From: Xylaria sp. FL1777
Taxonomy: Eukaryota; Ascomycota; Sordariomycetes; Xylariales; Xylariaceae
Direction: 5' to 3'
Length of the DNA: 64,000 nt
NCBI GenBank assembly: GCA_022578965.1
Contig: MU400672.1
Coordinates: 29,726 to 93,725 of the forward strand
Shown here: positions 23,140 to 36,178 of the stretch, in pieces
Layout: every line of letters starts with the position of its first letter
How positions within the stretch are numbered: position 1 is the stretch's first letter
Notes under the pieces: model-generated
Databases searched by the model: none
Told to the model about the DNA's origin: nothing
What the model saw: only the letters and a program-made list of their open reading frames with translations
Translations under genes and position numbers: made by a program

Positions 23140-23633
23140 TATAACAAACCTGTTATATATTAATATAACGGGTTTGCCCTTAGGGTCTTAATTTATAGGT
23201 AACAATAGAATCCTTAATAGTAGTTCGTTAAGGAAATTTTTAAGGTACTCTTATTACTATGCATTAATAAAAGTCTTAAAGAATTAAAAGTAATAAGTAT
23301 ATTAATGCTTAGCAGTTATAAAGAAATTAATAGCTAAAGAACTAAAACTAAGTAAATAACTAAATATAAGAAGTGCATAATTATATAAACAAAAAAAAAA
23401 TAAAAAAAGTAATAACCTTTTTTAAATTACTGCAAGTTTAGTAAGCATTAAATTATTGTAAGCTTAATAAGCTTTAAATTACTATAAGCCTAATAAGCCT
23501 TAAATTATTATAAGCTTAATAAGCTAAGTAAGTTGTTATGTAACTTTAGCTTTAGTTAACAAAAAAAAAGTGCAAAGTATATATAAAAGCATCGAGCTGC
23601 TTTAAAAGCTACTTTTGTGCTAATTTTATAACA
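23140..23633 (-). repeat. 3' LTR of element B (494 bp)
   Basis: Plus-strand start TATAACAAACCTGTTATATA, end AATTTTATAACA. The first ~260 bp (R/U5 side in coding sense) match the A-type LTR; the remaining U3 side is different. U3 has four tandem 26-bp units (23424-23449, 23450-23475, 23476-23501, 23502-23527) of the form AAATTATTGTAAGCTTAATA plus AGCTTT, possible enhancer repeats. Confidence 0.87.
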
Positions 23634-23651
23634 TTATTTCTTTTTTTTTAG

Positions 23652-23670
23652 AATTGTTATCCTAACAATT
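23652..23670. other. perfect hairpin next to the 3' LTR and polypurine tract of B
   Basis: AATTGTTA (23652-23659), loop TCC, TAACAATT (23663-23670). The same position in A and E holds a mutated version (TAATTATTG...AATAATTT), so the structure is ancestral to the family. It lies about 20 bp inside the LTR, beside the polypurine tract (complement of TTATTTCTTTTTTTTT). Confidence 0.65.
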
Positions 23671-23689
23671 TTCCGTAAATATTTTCTTT

Positions 23690-24255
23690 TCCTTTTTTTT
23701 CTATATGTTATAATATTAAAGCGCATTAAAAAAATTAACTGCTTATTTAAAATAAAGCAAAAACTCGTTTTTGCTTTCTTTATTAATTCTACTAGCTATA
23801 AAGTTATGCTTTGCTTTTGCTGCTTTAATTAGTTATTAATATACAAAATAATAAATAATATATTTTGTTGTTTTAAATGCGTATGCGCTAGTTGCTTTTA
23901 CAATAAATCGGAAGTTCTGATTAACTTAATTAATAATATAATTTTTAAACACTATTATTTTAAGAAAAAAAAAAAGCAAGCAAAGCAATAGCTATTTTTA
24001 GTTTAAAAAAAATTAAAACAAGCTTAAAATAGCTTTAACTTTGTTTTAAGCAAGTTAGCTTAGCTTTGCATACAAAAATGTTTTTTAAAAGCAAAAAGTG
24101 TTAAAATAGTTTAGCAAAAGCTTTAGTTCCTAAATAAACTAAACAAAATAAAACGCATTAAAAAAGAACAAAAAGCACTAGCAAAAAAGCAAAAACAACA
24201 AAAAAAGCAAGCTAAAGCAATACAAGCTGCTTTATTTAAGTTTAATTAAGATTTT
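23690..24255 (+). pseudogene. possible antisense accessory ORF in the 3' module of B
   Basis: On the plus strand, opposite to pol, the end of this module reads RIKKEQKALAKK and QKQQKKQAKAIQAALFKFN before TAA at about 24250, interrupted upstream by TAA/TAG that are one C-to-T from Gln. Composition resembles a charged C-terminal tail of a real protein. The A/E elements have a related but strongly diverged segment in the same place. The function is unknown. It may instead be composition left by RIP; confidence is low. Confidence 0.3.
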
Positions 24256-25547
24256 TTAAGCGTTTTTTTTAAAGTTAACCTTTTTTTTTTAGTTTTAAGC
24301 AGTTAAAATATTAGCAGTAAAACTAACTTATAACTACTTTAGCAGTTTTTAAGTGTTTTTTAAGTTCTTAAATATTATTAGCATATAAGTATTTTTTCTA
24401 TTTAACAAAATACTTTAAGTTATTGTTGTTTTAATAGAAATTTAGTATACTTTTAACTTTATAAACGTTTTAATTTGTTTTTATTTTTAGTTATGTTTTA
24501 ATAAGTATTTTAATAAGTGCTAATTTTAGTAAAAAAATATAAAAAATAAAGTAAATTTGCATATTCTTTAGTAATAATAATTTATAGTTAATAAATAAAA
24601 TAACTTCTTTAATTTTAAAAAGGCTAAGTTTTTTAAATTTTAATTTATTACTTAGTTGTTTTGTTTTAATTTAAAAAATATTAATGTTTATATTTTGTTT
24701 TTGTTGTAGCAAGTAAACTTTATTTCCTTTTTTAAAAGTTAGTTCTTTAGTTTGTTTTTTGTTATAGTATACTAATATCTATTGTTATAAAAACTAAAAA
24801 CGTAGTTATAGTTTAGCTTATAGCGTTTTAATTTCTATTGCAATAGTTTTTGCTTAAGGTATTATAGTTAAAATAATAAGTGCTTTTATTAATGTTTTTT
24901 TTTGTTTTTTAGTAGTTGTTTGCTATTTATAAATAGCTTTATGCAAAAATATGTTTATATTTTTGTTTATTAATGTATTATATAAGATTTATGCTGTTAG
25001 TAATAGTTTTACTTAATTATTTTATTAGTAGTTAATATAACTCCGTAAGTATTATTTTAATATTTAATTTAGTTTTTTTGTTTGTTTATTTATTTATAAG
25101 TAATAAACAATTAAAAACTTTAGTTTAACATTAATAAGTTTAAAAAAACTAGTTTTAAACTTAAAAGTAAACAATTTATTTTTATTTAAAACAATTTTTT
25201 TTAGTAGTTTATGCTTGTTTAAATATTAGCGTATAAAAGCATATATAAGTTGTTTAACTATTATATTTTCTTTAAACGGTAAAAAGTAAGCATACTTAAT
25301 AAGTTTATTAATAATAACTTATATTTTATTATATTATACTTTTATAATTAAATTAGTTAATAAAAGTAATGCTATAATAAAATTTTAAGCAATAGTATGT
25401 TATGCTTGTTTAAATATTTATATAAGTTATAGCAGTTTATAAAGCTTATATTAAGCTGCTTTAGCTTTGTTATAAATATTGCACTTTTTTATAATAGATT
25501 TAACTATATTTTATAGTTCTAAAAAGTTATACTTTTTTTATAATTGT

Positions 25548-26660
25548 TGGACTATTTTTGTTGCTTTTTAGTGTTTATATAATAAATATTCGTAAAATTT
25601 TTTAATAAACTTATTTTGTAAAAATTCTAGTAAATAAATCTTATGTTTATACATTAGCTTGTTATTTTTTAATTTTTTGTGTTTTTATAGTTATGCTAAC
25701 TTTTTTAAGTTATAAATTTATTATAGTTATATATTCGTAAGGTTTTTAAGTATAACTTTGATTTTTAAGCTTTTATTTTTTTAAAAATATAATACTTAAA
25801 TGTTTTTTTTTAAAACTTTAAATCCTTTTTAACTTTATTAGCTAAGTATATTCGCTTAAATGTTTTTTTTTTTTTTAATATAACATATTTTAAAGTTAAA
25901 TTTAAAAAAAAAAACCATTTAATTTTTATGTTATTTAGTAATTTTTTATATAGTTATAAATTTTGTTAAGTTTTAATGATCTAAATAAATTTTAATTAGC
26001 TTTATAGTTCTTATAAAAAATAGTTCTTACTTTTTAAATGCTGTAATAATTGCAAGCAGTTTTTTGTTATATATAAAGTATTATAATGCTGCGTTTTGTA
26101 GTGCTTTAAAATAATAAACTATTAGGTGCCATTTTTTGTTGTTTTTTAGTTGTTTTAAAACTTTTATAATTATACTATTTAAAGCATTTATTTTTAGCTT
26201 TTTTTTTTTTTTGTAAATTAAGTAGTTTAACTATAAAGTTAGAAATAACTTTTAGTTTTAGTTCTTTAAAAGCTTTTTAAGCTTTTTTTAAGATTAAAAA
26301 AGACTTTTTTTTATATTTTTTTTTTATATACTTTATAAAATAAAACGCTATTTTTCTAAAGTTTTAAATTAACATTCAAACATAATTTAAAAATTCTAAT
26401 GCTTGTTATATGTTTATAATAGTAGCTAAGTTAAATATTTTTTAGTTTTGTATTATGTTAATTTTTAACTGTTAAATTTATATTTGTTTTAAAGTAATTA
26501 TAAATCTTAAAAAGTTAATTTTTTATATATGCTATATATACTTTTTTGTGTTAAGTTGTAATTTTGCTTGTTTAAGTGTTTTTAATACTTAAGTTATATG
26601 TTTTTTGTGTTTTTTTAGTATTTTAAAGTAAATCAAAATATTATCTAAGTAAATAAACAT
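25548..26660 (-). pseudogene. pol remnant of B: reverse transcriptase to integrase
   Basis: This spans the two recognised landmarks. RT motif C lies at 26651-26637 (TAC TTA GAT AAT ATT, i.e. YLDNI, originally YLDDI), followed by ILIYFKILKKHKKHI. The integrase N-terminal zinc finger lies at 25615-25548, with the first His read as Tyr (TAC from CAC) and the second, in YKH, intact. RNase H should lie between but no motif was placed. Stops are frequent and mostly TAA/TAG. Confidence 0.75.
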
Positions 26661-29600
26661 AAATTTATTTAAAAACTTCTATAGAATTGTTATTATTATA
26701 TATTAAAAGCTAGCTAATACGTTCTGTAGTTTTTATAGCATAACTATATACTTATATAGTTTATATACTGTTTATATAGCAGTTTTTTATTTTTTTTTTT
26801 TAGCTATTTTAATAGCATAATATTTATTTAAAATATTAACTGCTATAAACTATTTTGCTTAACTAATGTTTTCTTTTATAATTATTAGCAAAATAAAAAA
26901 GTATTTATTTATAATAATAATTATGTTTAATAGTTAATAGTTAACTACTACTTGCTATACTAGTTTTTCTTTTTTATTAATTAGTTGTTTTTTATTTTTT
27001 ATTTTAAGTATTAGCACTATAAAGTATTTAGTAGATAACTAAGATTTTTTTAGAAATCTTTTTGCTAGGTTTTTTTAAATATATCTTTATAAAGCGTTTG
27101 TTTTATTTAAGCTTATATAGTATATTTAATAAAGCTTTAATTAATATTTTTCTTTAATAGAAATATAGTAGTTTTATGAGCTATGTTTAAGAAGTTCTTT
27201 TTTTTTTTTTTTTTTAAATAGTTTGTAAAATTTGTAATATACCTTTAGTATTCTGTTTAGAATTTCTTTTGTGATTTTTTTAATTTTTTTGCTTTATTTT
27301 TTACTTTTTTAATTAATAGTTTTTACTTTTTATTAAATTAAAAAGTTGTTAGTTTTTAGCTATAGTATTCCTAAAATAATGTTATAATTAAATATATCGG
27401 CAATATTTAGTATAATTTGTTTTTTGTGTTTTTATATAAATATATTAAAAAGTTTGGTTTTTTTAAGTATGCAACTATTATTATAGCTAGAGATGCTTTT
27501 ATTAAATTTTTTAATTTTTTAGAATTTTTGCTTATATTTCTAAGGAATTTTATTTTATTTTGTTACTTTAGGTAAAATTATATTAGCTTATATTTTTAAG
27601 TTAATTAAAATATTATACTTTTTTTTTTAATATATAAGTTTAACTTTAAATTAGTTTTGTTAGTTATTATATTAAACTTTATGTAAAGCTTTAGTTTTTT
27701 TAGCTATTTGCTGCTTTTTTAGCAAATATTTATTTCGTTTTTTAACTTTTTTTTGTTAGATGTTTAAATGCTTATTTTATTTTGCACTTTAAATGCTATT
27801 ACGCTTTGTTTTGTTTTTGCTTTTAGTTAAGCTTTAAATTATAGTTTTTAAGCTTTTTTGCTTTTAGCAATTATTTTTTAGTATAATTATGCTTTAATTA
27901 GCTAGTAATATTTATAATAGTTATTTTTATATTCTTTTAAACTAGTATTATAAGTGCAGTTAAAATTTTTTTTAAATATTGTAAATTTTTATAGATTTTT
28001 ATAGTAAACTATAGTTATAACTAACTATTTTAATTTATAAAAGTTTTATATTTTTATTTTTGCAATTTGTTTAAAAAACTAATTATTTTTTAGTTTATTA
28101 AGTAAATATTAGTAGCAATAATATATTATATAGCAATTTTATAGTACTTTATTATATTTTAAATTCTTTAAGCATAAAATATTATTATTGTTTTTTATTA
28201 TAGTTTTATTATAGTAATAACTTTTAGCAATTAATTAAATTACTAGTTTTAGTTTTTAAAACATATTAGTTTTTGTGCTAATTATTAATGCTTTTTTGTT
28301 TTATTATATTTAAAGCAGTTTAAGCTATAAAAATATTTTATTTATTTTTATTAGTTCTTTTTTTATAGTGTTTTTTATAGCTTTTAATTTTATTTGTTCT
28401 TGCTTGAAAGTTTTATAAGTTCTGTTTTTTTAGGTTTATTTAATAACTAAGTATTTTAGTAATTTATAATTAGTTTAATAACTATATTATTTATAGTTAT
28501 AGTTTTATTTTTTTAAACATAACTTTTTTTTAAGCTATATTTTAAGCTTTAATAGTTTAAAGTTTTTATAGTTTTATAAGTTTATTAACTATATTAACTT
28601 ATTACTTTTTGTTGTTTGCTATTTTTAGTTAAACTATTTTTTTAAGTTATATATTAAATAACTTTAATTGTTTATATAGTAAATATATTTTTTTGCAATT
28701 TGTTTTAATAATTATAAAGCTTTTAAATAATATTTATATGCTTGTTTATTTTAACCTGTATAAATAAAGCATTTAAATTTGTTTAGTATAGTACTTTTGT
28801 TTTAACTTAAAATAGCAACTTTATATTTTTGCTTTAAAAACATATTTTTTAAATTGCTTTGTTATTTTTTATTGTTTTAAACTTTTATAACTTGTACTTT
28901 TTTTTTAAGTTAAAAAATTTTTCTTTTTTTATAGCTTTTTTTTTTATTTTTTTTTTTAAATTAGCATTGTTTTTAAAAGTGTTTTTTCTTTTTATAGTTA
29001 TAACATTTAACTTTAAACATATTTTAAAGTTATTATTTTTAAACTTTACTAATTTATTTAAATCTTTATTTAATACTTTTTTAAGCATTCTTTTTTTTGT
29101 TTTTTTTAGTTTTTTTAGTTTTAAAGTATTAATTAAATAATCATTAATTAATTATAATAGCTATATTAATATATATATTAATTTTTGCTAGTTTATTTAT
29201 TTTGCATAGTTTGTTTTAAACTTAAGTTTTAAGTTTATTATAAAATAAGTAAAACAGTGCAAGCTTAAGCAATTTTAAGATTACTGCTAATTGTTTAAAT
29301 TTTATAGCATAATTTATTGCTGCTTTTGTTTATTTTAAGCAATAAAGTGCTTTTTTTGTATGTTTTGCTTTTTAAGTGTTTTTAAATAGTGCTTTTATTT
29401 AATTTTTAAACTTAACGTAGTTTTTAAAAATCTTTTTTGTTTTTAGCTTAAAGTTAGTTAACTTATTAGCTTTTAAAAAATTTTTTAAAATAAGTTAAAA
29501 CTATTTTAGTACTTTTTTTAATAAAAATTATAAAGTAGTTATTATTTTTTAGTTTTTTTTTGTAATAATAATAAAGTGCTATTTTAAATAAAGTTTAACG

Positions 29601-30347
29601 TAAATTAAAAAGGCTTTTATATTTATAAATTTATTATAAAGCTTTAAAGCAATAAGTTTAAAATTCTTAATGTTTAACATTTTTACCATTATAAATAATC
29701 TTAATAATAAAAGTAGCAGTAATAATAAAAAGTTAAGTTTTTTATTTTAAATTATTACTTTAAGTATAGCAGTAGTAAAAATAAGTGTTAAGTTTACTAG
29801 TAGTAATATTAGCATTAGTTATAGCATAATTACTTATTTAAAACCTTAACTTATTGTTATAATAATAGTTATTATTGCTGCTTTAATTATTATAGCTAGT
29901 ATTTATGCTAGTTTAAAGGTTATAATACTTAGTGTTTAAGCTGTTTTTTAAGTTAAAGCAACTAGTTTGCTTTATAGCGCTAGCATTAGCGTTAGTTCTT
30001 TTTTACTGCTGCTATTTAACTTTTTTTTTTTTGCTACTGCTTTTTCTTTAATAAAAGTAGCTAGTAAAAGTGCTAAAGTTTATTGTTTTAGTACGTTGCT
30101 AGTTCTAAAAATCTCTAAAATTTTTAAACTTAATTTTTGACTTTTTGTTTTTAGTAATATAACTTAAATTTAGTTTATTAGTTATTAAGTAAAGTTTATT
30201 TATGTAATACTATTTAGCATTTTTGTTTTTCGAATATTTCTTTAGTATATTTTTAAAAGTTTATTTTGTAAATTGTTTGTTATTTAACTTTTTATATTAA
30301 TATTTGTTTTTATATATTAAGTCTTATTAATTAAAGAGCTATTAAAG

Positions 30348-30841
30348 TATAACGAACTTATTATATATTAATATAATAGGTTTGCTTTTAGGGTTTTAAT
30401 TTGTAAATAATAATAAGATTTTTAACAGTAGTCTATTAAAGAGGTTTTTAAAGTACTTTTATTATTATGCATTAATAAAAGTCTTAAAAGATTAAAAGTA
30501 ATAAATATATTAGTGCTTAGTAGTTATAAAAAAATTAATAGCTAAAAAACTAAAACTAAATAAGTAACTAAATATAAAAAGTACATAATTATATAAACAA
30601 AAAAAAAGTAAAAAAAGTAATAACTTTTCTTAAATTACTGCAAGTTTAATAAGCATTAAATTATTATAAGCCTAGTAAGCCTTAAATTATTGTAAGCTTA
30701 GTAAGCTTTAAATTACTATAAGCTTAGTAAGCCAAATAAGTTATTACGTAATTTTAGCTTTAGTTAGCAAAAAAAAGGTGCAAAATATGTGTAAAAGCAT
30801 TAAGCCGCTCTAAAGGCCACCCCTGTGCTAATTTTATAACA
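30348..30841 (-). repeat. 5' LTR of element B (494 bp)
   Basis: Same length and ends as 23140-23633, with the same four 26-bp U3 units (about 30631-30734). It keeps GGCCACCCCTGTG near its plus-strand end, a stretch mutated in other copies. The internal sequence touching it on the left (ATTAAAG) should contain the primer binding site in coding sense, but no tRNA match can be read after RIP. Confidence 0.85.
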
Positions 30842-33061
30842 GTTGTTTAGCTATTATATTTTCTTTAAACAGTAAAAAGTAAGCATACTTAGTAAATTTA
30901 TTAATAATAACTTATATTCTATTATATTATACTTTTATAACTAAATTAATTAATAAAAGTAATGCTATAATAAAATCTTAAGCAATAGTATGCTATGCTT
31001 ATTTAAGTATTTATATAAGTTATAGCAGTTTATAAAGCTTATATTAAGCTGCTTTAGCTTTATTATAAATATTACACTTTTTTACAATAAATTTAACTAT
31101 GTTTTATAATCCTAAAAAATTATATTTTTCCTATAATTGTTTAACTATTTTTGTTGTTTTTTAATATTTATATAATAAGTATTCGTAAAATTCCTTAATA
31201 AACTTATTTCGTAAAAATTCCAGTAAATAAACCTTATATTTATACATTAGCTTATTATTTTTTGATTTTTTATATTTTTATAGTTATGCTAACTTTTTTA
31301 AGTTATAAGCTTATTATAGCTATATATTTGTAAAGTTCTTAAATATAACTTTAATTTTTAAGCTTTTATTTTCTTAAAGATATAATACTTAAATGTTTTT
31401 TTTTAAAACTTTAAATCCTTTTTAATTTTATTAACTAAGTATGTTTGCTTAAATGTTTTTTTTTCTTTTAATATAACATATTTTAAAATTAAACTTAAAA
31501 AAAAAAACCATTTAATTTTTATATCGTTTAATAATTTTTTATATAGTTATAAATTTTGTTAAGTTTTAATAATCTAAATAAATTTTAATTAGCTTTATAG
31601 TTCTTATAAAAAATAGTTTTTATTTTTTAAGTGCTATAATAATTGCAAGTAGTTTTTTGTTATATATAAAATATTATAATGCTACGTTTTATAATGCTTT
31701 AAAATAATAAACTACTAGGTGCTATTTTTTATTATTTTTTAATTATTTTAAAACTTCTATAATTATACTATTTAAAACATTTATTTTTAGCTTTTTCTTT
31801 TTTTATAAATTAAGTAGTTTAACTATAAAGTTAAAAATAACTTTTAGTTTTAGTTCTTTAAAAGCTTTTTAAGCTTCTTTTAAAATTAAAAAGGATTTTT
31901 TTTTATATTTCTTTTTTATATACTTTATAAAATAAAATGCCATTTTTTTAAAGTCTTAAATCAACATTTAGACATAGTTCAAAAATCTTAATGCTCGTTG
32001 TATGTTTATAATAATAGCTAAATTAAATATTTTTTAGTTTTGTACTATATTAATTTTTAACTATTAAATCTATATTTATTTTAAAGTAATTATAAATCCT
32101 AAAAAGTTAATTTTTTATATATGCTATATATATTTTTTTATATTAAGTTATAATTTTGCTTGTTTAAGTATTTTTAATACTTAAGTTATATGTTTTTTAT
32201 GTTTTTTTAGTGTTTTAAAATAAATTAAAATATTATTTAAGTAAATAAACATAAACTTATTTAAAAACTTCTGTAAAATTATTATTATTATATATTAAAA
32301 GCTAGCTAATATATTTTATAGTTCTTATAGCATAACTATATATTTATATAATTTATATACTGTTTATATAGCAGTTTTTTATTTTTTTCCTTTAGTTATT
32401 TTAATAGCATAATATTTATTTAAAATATTAACTGCTATAAATTATTTTATTTAGCTAATATTTTCTTTTATAGTTACTAATAAAATAAAAAAATATTTAT
32501 TTATAATAATAATTACGTTTAATAATTAATAGTTAATTATTATTTATTATACTGGTTTTTTTTTTTATTAATTAATTGTTTTTTATTTTTTATTTTAAGT
32601 ATTAGCACTATAAAGTATTTAGCAAATAACTAAAATTCTTTTAAAAATCCTCTTGTTAAATTCTTTTAAATATATTTTTATAAAACATTTATTTTATTTA
32701 AGCTTATATAGTATATTTAATAAAGCTTTAGTTAATATTTTTCTTTAATAAAAATGTAATAGTTTTATAAGCTATGTTTAAAAAGTTTTCTTTTTTTTCT
32801 TTCTTTAAATAGTTTGTAAAATCTATAATATACTTTTAGTATTTTGTTCAGGATTTTTTTTGCGATTTTTCTAATTTTTTTGCTTTATTTTTTACTTTTT
32901 TAATTAATAGTTTTTGCTTTTTATTAAATTAAAAAGTTACTAGTTTTTAGCTATAATATTTCTAAAATAATATTATAATTAAATATATTAGCAATATTTA
33001 ATATAATTTGTTTTTTATGTTTTTATATAAATATATTAAAAAGTTTAGTTTTTTTAAGTAT
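30842..33061 (-). mobile_element. element A, central pol segment between B and C
   Basis: This aligns end to end with 25245-27465 of B and 52625-54845 of E. It contains the integrase remnant (about 31211-31141) and RT remnant YLNN (32243-32232). It starts with the second GTTGT copy of B's duplication and ends with GTAT, the target of C. Confidence 0.8.
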
Positions 33062-33365
33062 TGAAATAAAGCAATGCAATCGCGCAAAATCTACTATACT
33101 ACTTCAATTGCAAGGAAATAAGTCATAATTTATGCATTTAAGCAATTAAGCCATATATAAATTAGAAAATTGAACAATTAATTAAAAAGCTATTTAATAA
33201 TACAAATAAAGCAACTATAGTTAATTTTTATTTTCTTTTGTGTGTTTGTTAAGTTTATACTTTGAAATCTAGCGTAATACTTATATTTTTATTCCTACTA
33301 TATAATTTAGCTCAAACTTACTTTAACTAGCTAGTTAGCTTATTTAGCTACTTTACTTTACTTTA
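33062..33365 (-). repeat. left LTR of element C (304 bp)
   Basis: This matches 47739-48042 along its whole length, including TGCAATCGCGCAAAATCTAC versus its partner's TACAATTGCGCAAAATTTAC. Differences are transitions in both directions between the two copies. It is the likely 3' LTR if the element is read on the minus strand. Confidence 0.82.
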
Positions 33366-36160
33366 ATCTTTTTTTATTAAAATATGGCTGCTTTTAGTTT
33401 ATTTTAATATTTATAATTATATAGTCTTTTATTCTTATTAGCGTTTTTTGAACGAAGTTAATATTATTCTTTTTTGCTTATTTAGTTTTATAAGTTTTTT
33501 TTTATTCCTTTTGCTACGTTTAAAAGTAGCTTAAGCTTTAGCGCTTATAAAAGCATTATAGCTTTGTTAAAACTAGTTTTAGCTTTTTTACGTATTTAAA
33601 TATATAAGCAAAAGCTTTTAAAAATACTTAGCGTTTTCTTTATAAAAGTGCTTATAAAAAGTTTATATTTCTTTTTTTTTAAACTATTAAGCTTAGCTAA
33701 GTTTTATACTTAGCTTATTATACTTAAAAAAAAAAATATCTGCAAAGGTTTTTATAGCAAAATAACTTTGTACTACTAAAACGTTTTTATATTGCTTATA
33801 ATATAACTTTTTTAGTATAATTATTAGTTCTTTTTACTAAGAACCCTTTTTGCGCTTTAAAGTAAAAAGCACTAAAAAAACAAAACAATTAACTTTTAGT
33901 TTTTTTTTTAGCATTTTTTTTTTACTTTGTGTATTTTTAGCGCTTAATAATAAAAAAACTAACTTATTAGATTTAAAAAAAGTTGCTTTTAGTTCTTTTA
34001 AAAAATAATAAAGCTTAGCGCTTATTAAAAGCAATAAATGCAGATCTTTTTATAATTTAAAGCTAAAATGCCTTTTAAAGTTTACTTTTAAAAATTAAAT
34101 AAGCTATTTATAACTTTTTTAATTGTTAACACTTTTTTTTAAATACTAGCTTGTTAAATTGTAAAACATATAGTATAAATATAAAGCTTTAATAAACTTG
34201 CATATATAGTTATTGCGCTAGCAAAAGCAAAAAAGTATAAAATAGCTTAATATAACCTTTATATTAAAGTGCTTTATTGTTTAATACTTTTGCAATTTCT
34301 AGAAAACTTGTTTATTATTTTTATTAATAGTATGTTTAAAGTTTAAAATATATGCTACTCCTAAAACAGTATTAATAAAAATAATAATCTAGTAATTATT
34401 TAAGCAATATTTCATTATAAAATATTTTATTTAAAGAGTTATAGCAATTATTGCAGCTTATTTTACGTTTTGCTAGTTTATAAGAAAATTTTCTATAAAC
34501 TAGCTATACTTAAGTTTAATATTTATTTTTAAAGCTTTAGCTCTTTTATTTATATATAGCTAAAGTAACACGTTTAGCAAAGCTTTTATTTTGCGCTTAT
34601 TTAGCTATTCTTTAGCGTTTAGCTTTATAAAAATATTCGTAATATAAATAGCCTTAATTTTTTATTCTGTAGTGTTTACTTTATAAAAGTTTTTGTAGCA
34701 GCTATAAATAGCAAGCCTTCTTTAATAATTTAAATATTTTTGTTTATACCGGTAAGTTCTTTTAGCAGCTGTTTATTGTTTTAAAAAAAAAGTCTTTAGC
34801 TACTGCTTTTTATTATTTTTATATATTGTTTTTAAAACTTTACTTAGCAAAAAACAATAAGCTAGCTTTTGTTTATCGTAAAGCTTTAGTTTATTAAAAT
34901 GTTTTATGTTATTATTTTTTTAATAATTGTTTAAAGCTTCTTTTAATAGCAGTTTTCTTAAGAATTTTATAAACAATAATTACTAAATATTTAGTTTTTA
35001 TATTATAGGTTTTTATTCTTTATATAGTTTTAGCCTTATTGCTAAAACTATTAAATTTTTTACAAACATAACGTTAAACTTATTAAAGCAAAAATTGTTA
35101 TTTTTGCAGTATTTTTTAATCTTAAATAAGTACTATATTAATATTATAAAACCTTTTATAGCTATAAATTTTAATATTTAATTTGCAGCTTATAAAAATG
35201 CCCTTAAATATTTAGTCTTTAGTTTAAGTATATAAAATAACGTTTTATTTGCGTTTACTAAGCGGTTTTATGCAGCAAAGTATACTATAAAAGCTCTTTT
35301 TTAGAAATTAAGCGCCTTTTTATTAAGCAACAAATTAAAAGTATAAAAAACTCCTATTAAAATTACGTATAATATAAACTACTAATATCTTAATGCTTTT
35401 TTATTATAATACTTTCTATGTATTAAGTATATTGTTTCTTTTTATATTTGTTAAACTAAGTTTAAAAATAAATTTTAGCAAGTTTTGCTATTTTTAAAAA
35501 ACGTATAGCTAAAGTGCTTTTTTAGTATTACTTTTTTTTTTTTTTTTAAGTCTTTAAAAAATAAACTTTTTATAAAGGTTACTTCTTTTTATATAAAATA
35601 AAACTCTAAAACAGACTTTAAAAAAACATTAACTAAAAAAAGCAGTATATTTTTTAGCTAAACATCTTTTATATTTAGTTCTTTAATTTATAAAAAAAGC
35701 TAGCAAGCTAAATATTTTTTATACTTTAAATTTTTAACAATTATTAGTTCTTTTTTAAAGCTATTTTTAAAAAGCTGTTAGTTCTTAAAAAAAAACTTCT
35801 TATAATTAGCAGTTAGGTTTATATATATATATTTATTTTTTCTTTTTTTTGCTTCTTTTTTAAAGTTTGCTATTTTTTGTGCTAATTGTTTATATGCTTT
35901 AGTATTAAGTATTAGCCCCGCAAAACTTTTAAAAAAAAATGCCTTTATTTTTAATTAATCTGTAGTACTAATAACTTCTTTAAAAATAAAAAATATAATA
36001 ATTAAAAGCGTATACGTATAATAAAAACAATTCTTAATAATATTTGGACGTATATATACTTTTGTTATGTTTTGCAATTTAATAAAAAATGCAAGCAAAT
36101 TAGAAATTTTAATATAAGTTAAAAATATAAAAGCAAATAATATAAAAAGTATAAAATGCA

Positions 36161-36178
36161 AGTATTAATATTAATACT
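36161..36178. repeat. 18-bp perfect palindrome
   Basis: AGTATTAATATTAATACT equals its own reverse complement, flanked by near-symmetric GCA and GCTTGC. It could be the meeting point of two inverted repeats or chance in AT-rich DNA. Confidence 0.5.

Larger units (their letters stand above)
23140..30841 (-). mobile_element. Element B: Ty3/gypsy-like LTR retrotransposon, complete though RIP-degraded, 7702 bp
   Basis: 494-bp LTRs at 23140-23633 and 30348-30841 are flanked by a perfect GTTGT duplication (23135-23139, 30842-30846). Removing it restores A's sequence, matching B's own copy at about 25245. It reads right to left. RT is recognisable at 26651-26600: YLDNILIY then KKHKKH, matching the gypsy YLDDILIFSK...EEH consensus with G-to-A changes. 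Downstream at 25615-25548 is an integrase zinc finger, FIKKFYEYLLYKH, with a stop, then KATKIVQ. The RT-before-integrase order identifies Ty3/gypsy. It is the only pol here keeping the first catalytic Asp of YLDD, and its LTRs are the least mutated, so it is among the youngest insertions. Confidence 0.88.

Noticed and set aside
28859..29140. Longest open stretch in the AT-rich block (Phe/Leu-rich, looks like a membrane peptide)
   Set aside because: It is the complement of Lys/Asn-rich gag-side sequence; the same stretch recurs in A (49468) and E (about 58450) with different breaks, and lies on the non-coding strand of element B.
23151..30841. LTR start at the TGTTATATAT in 23151
   Set aside because: It begins with TG, but the duplication GTTGT and the alignment with the other LTR place the true end 11 bp further out, at 23140.
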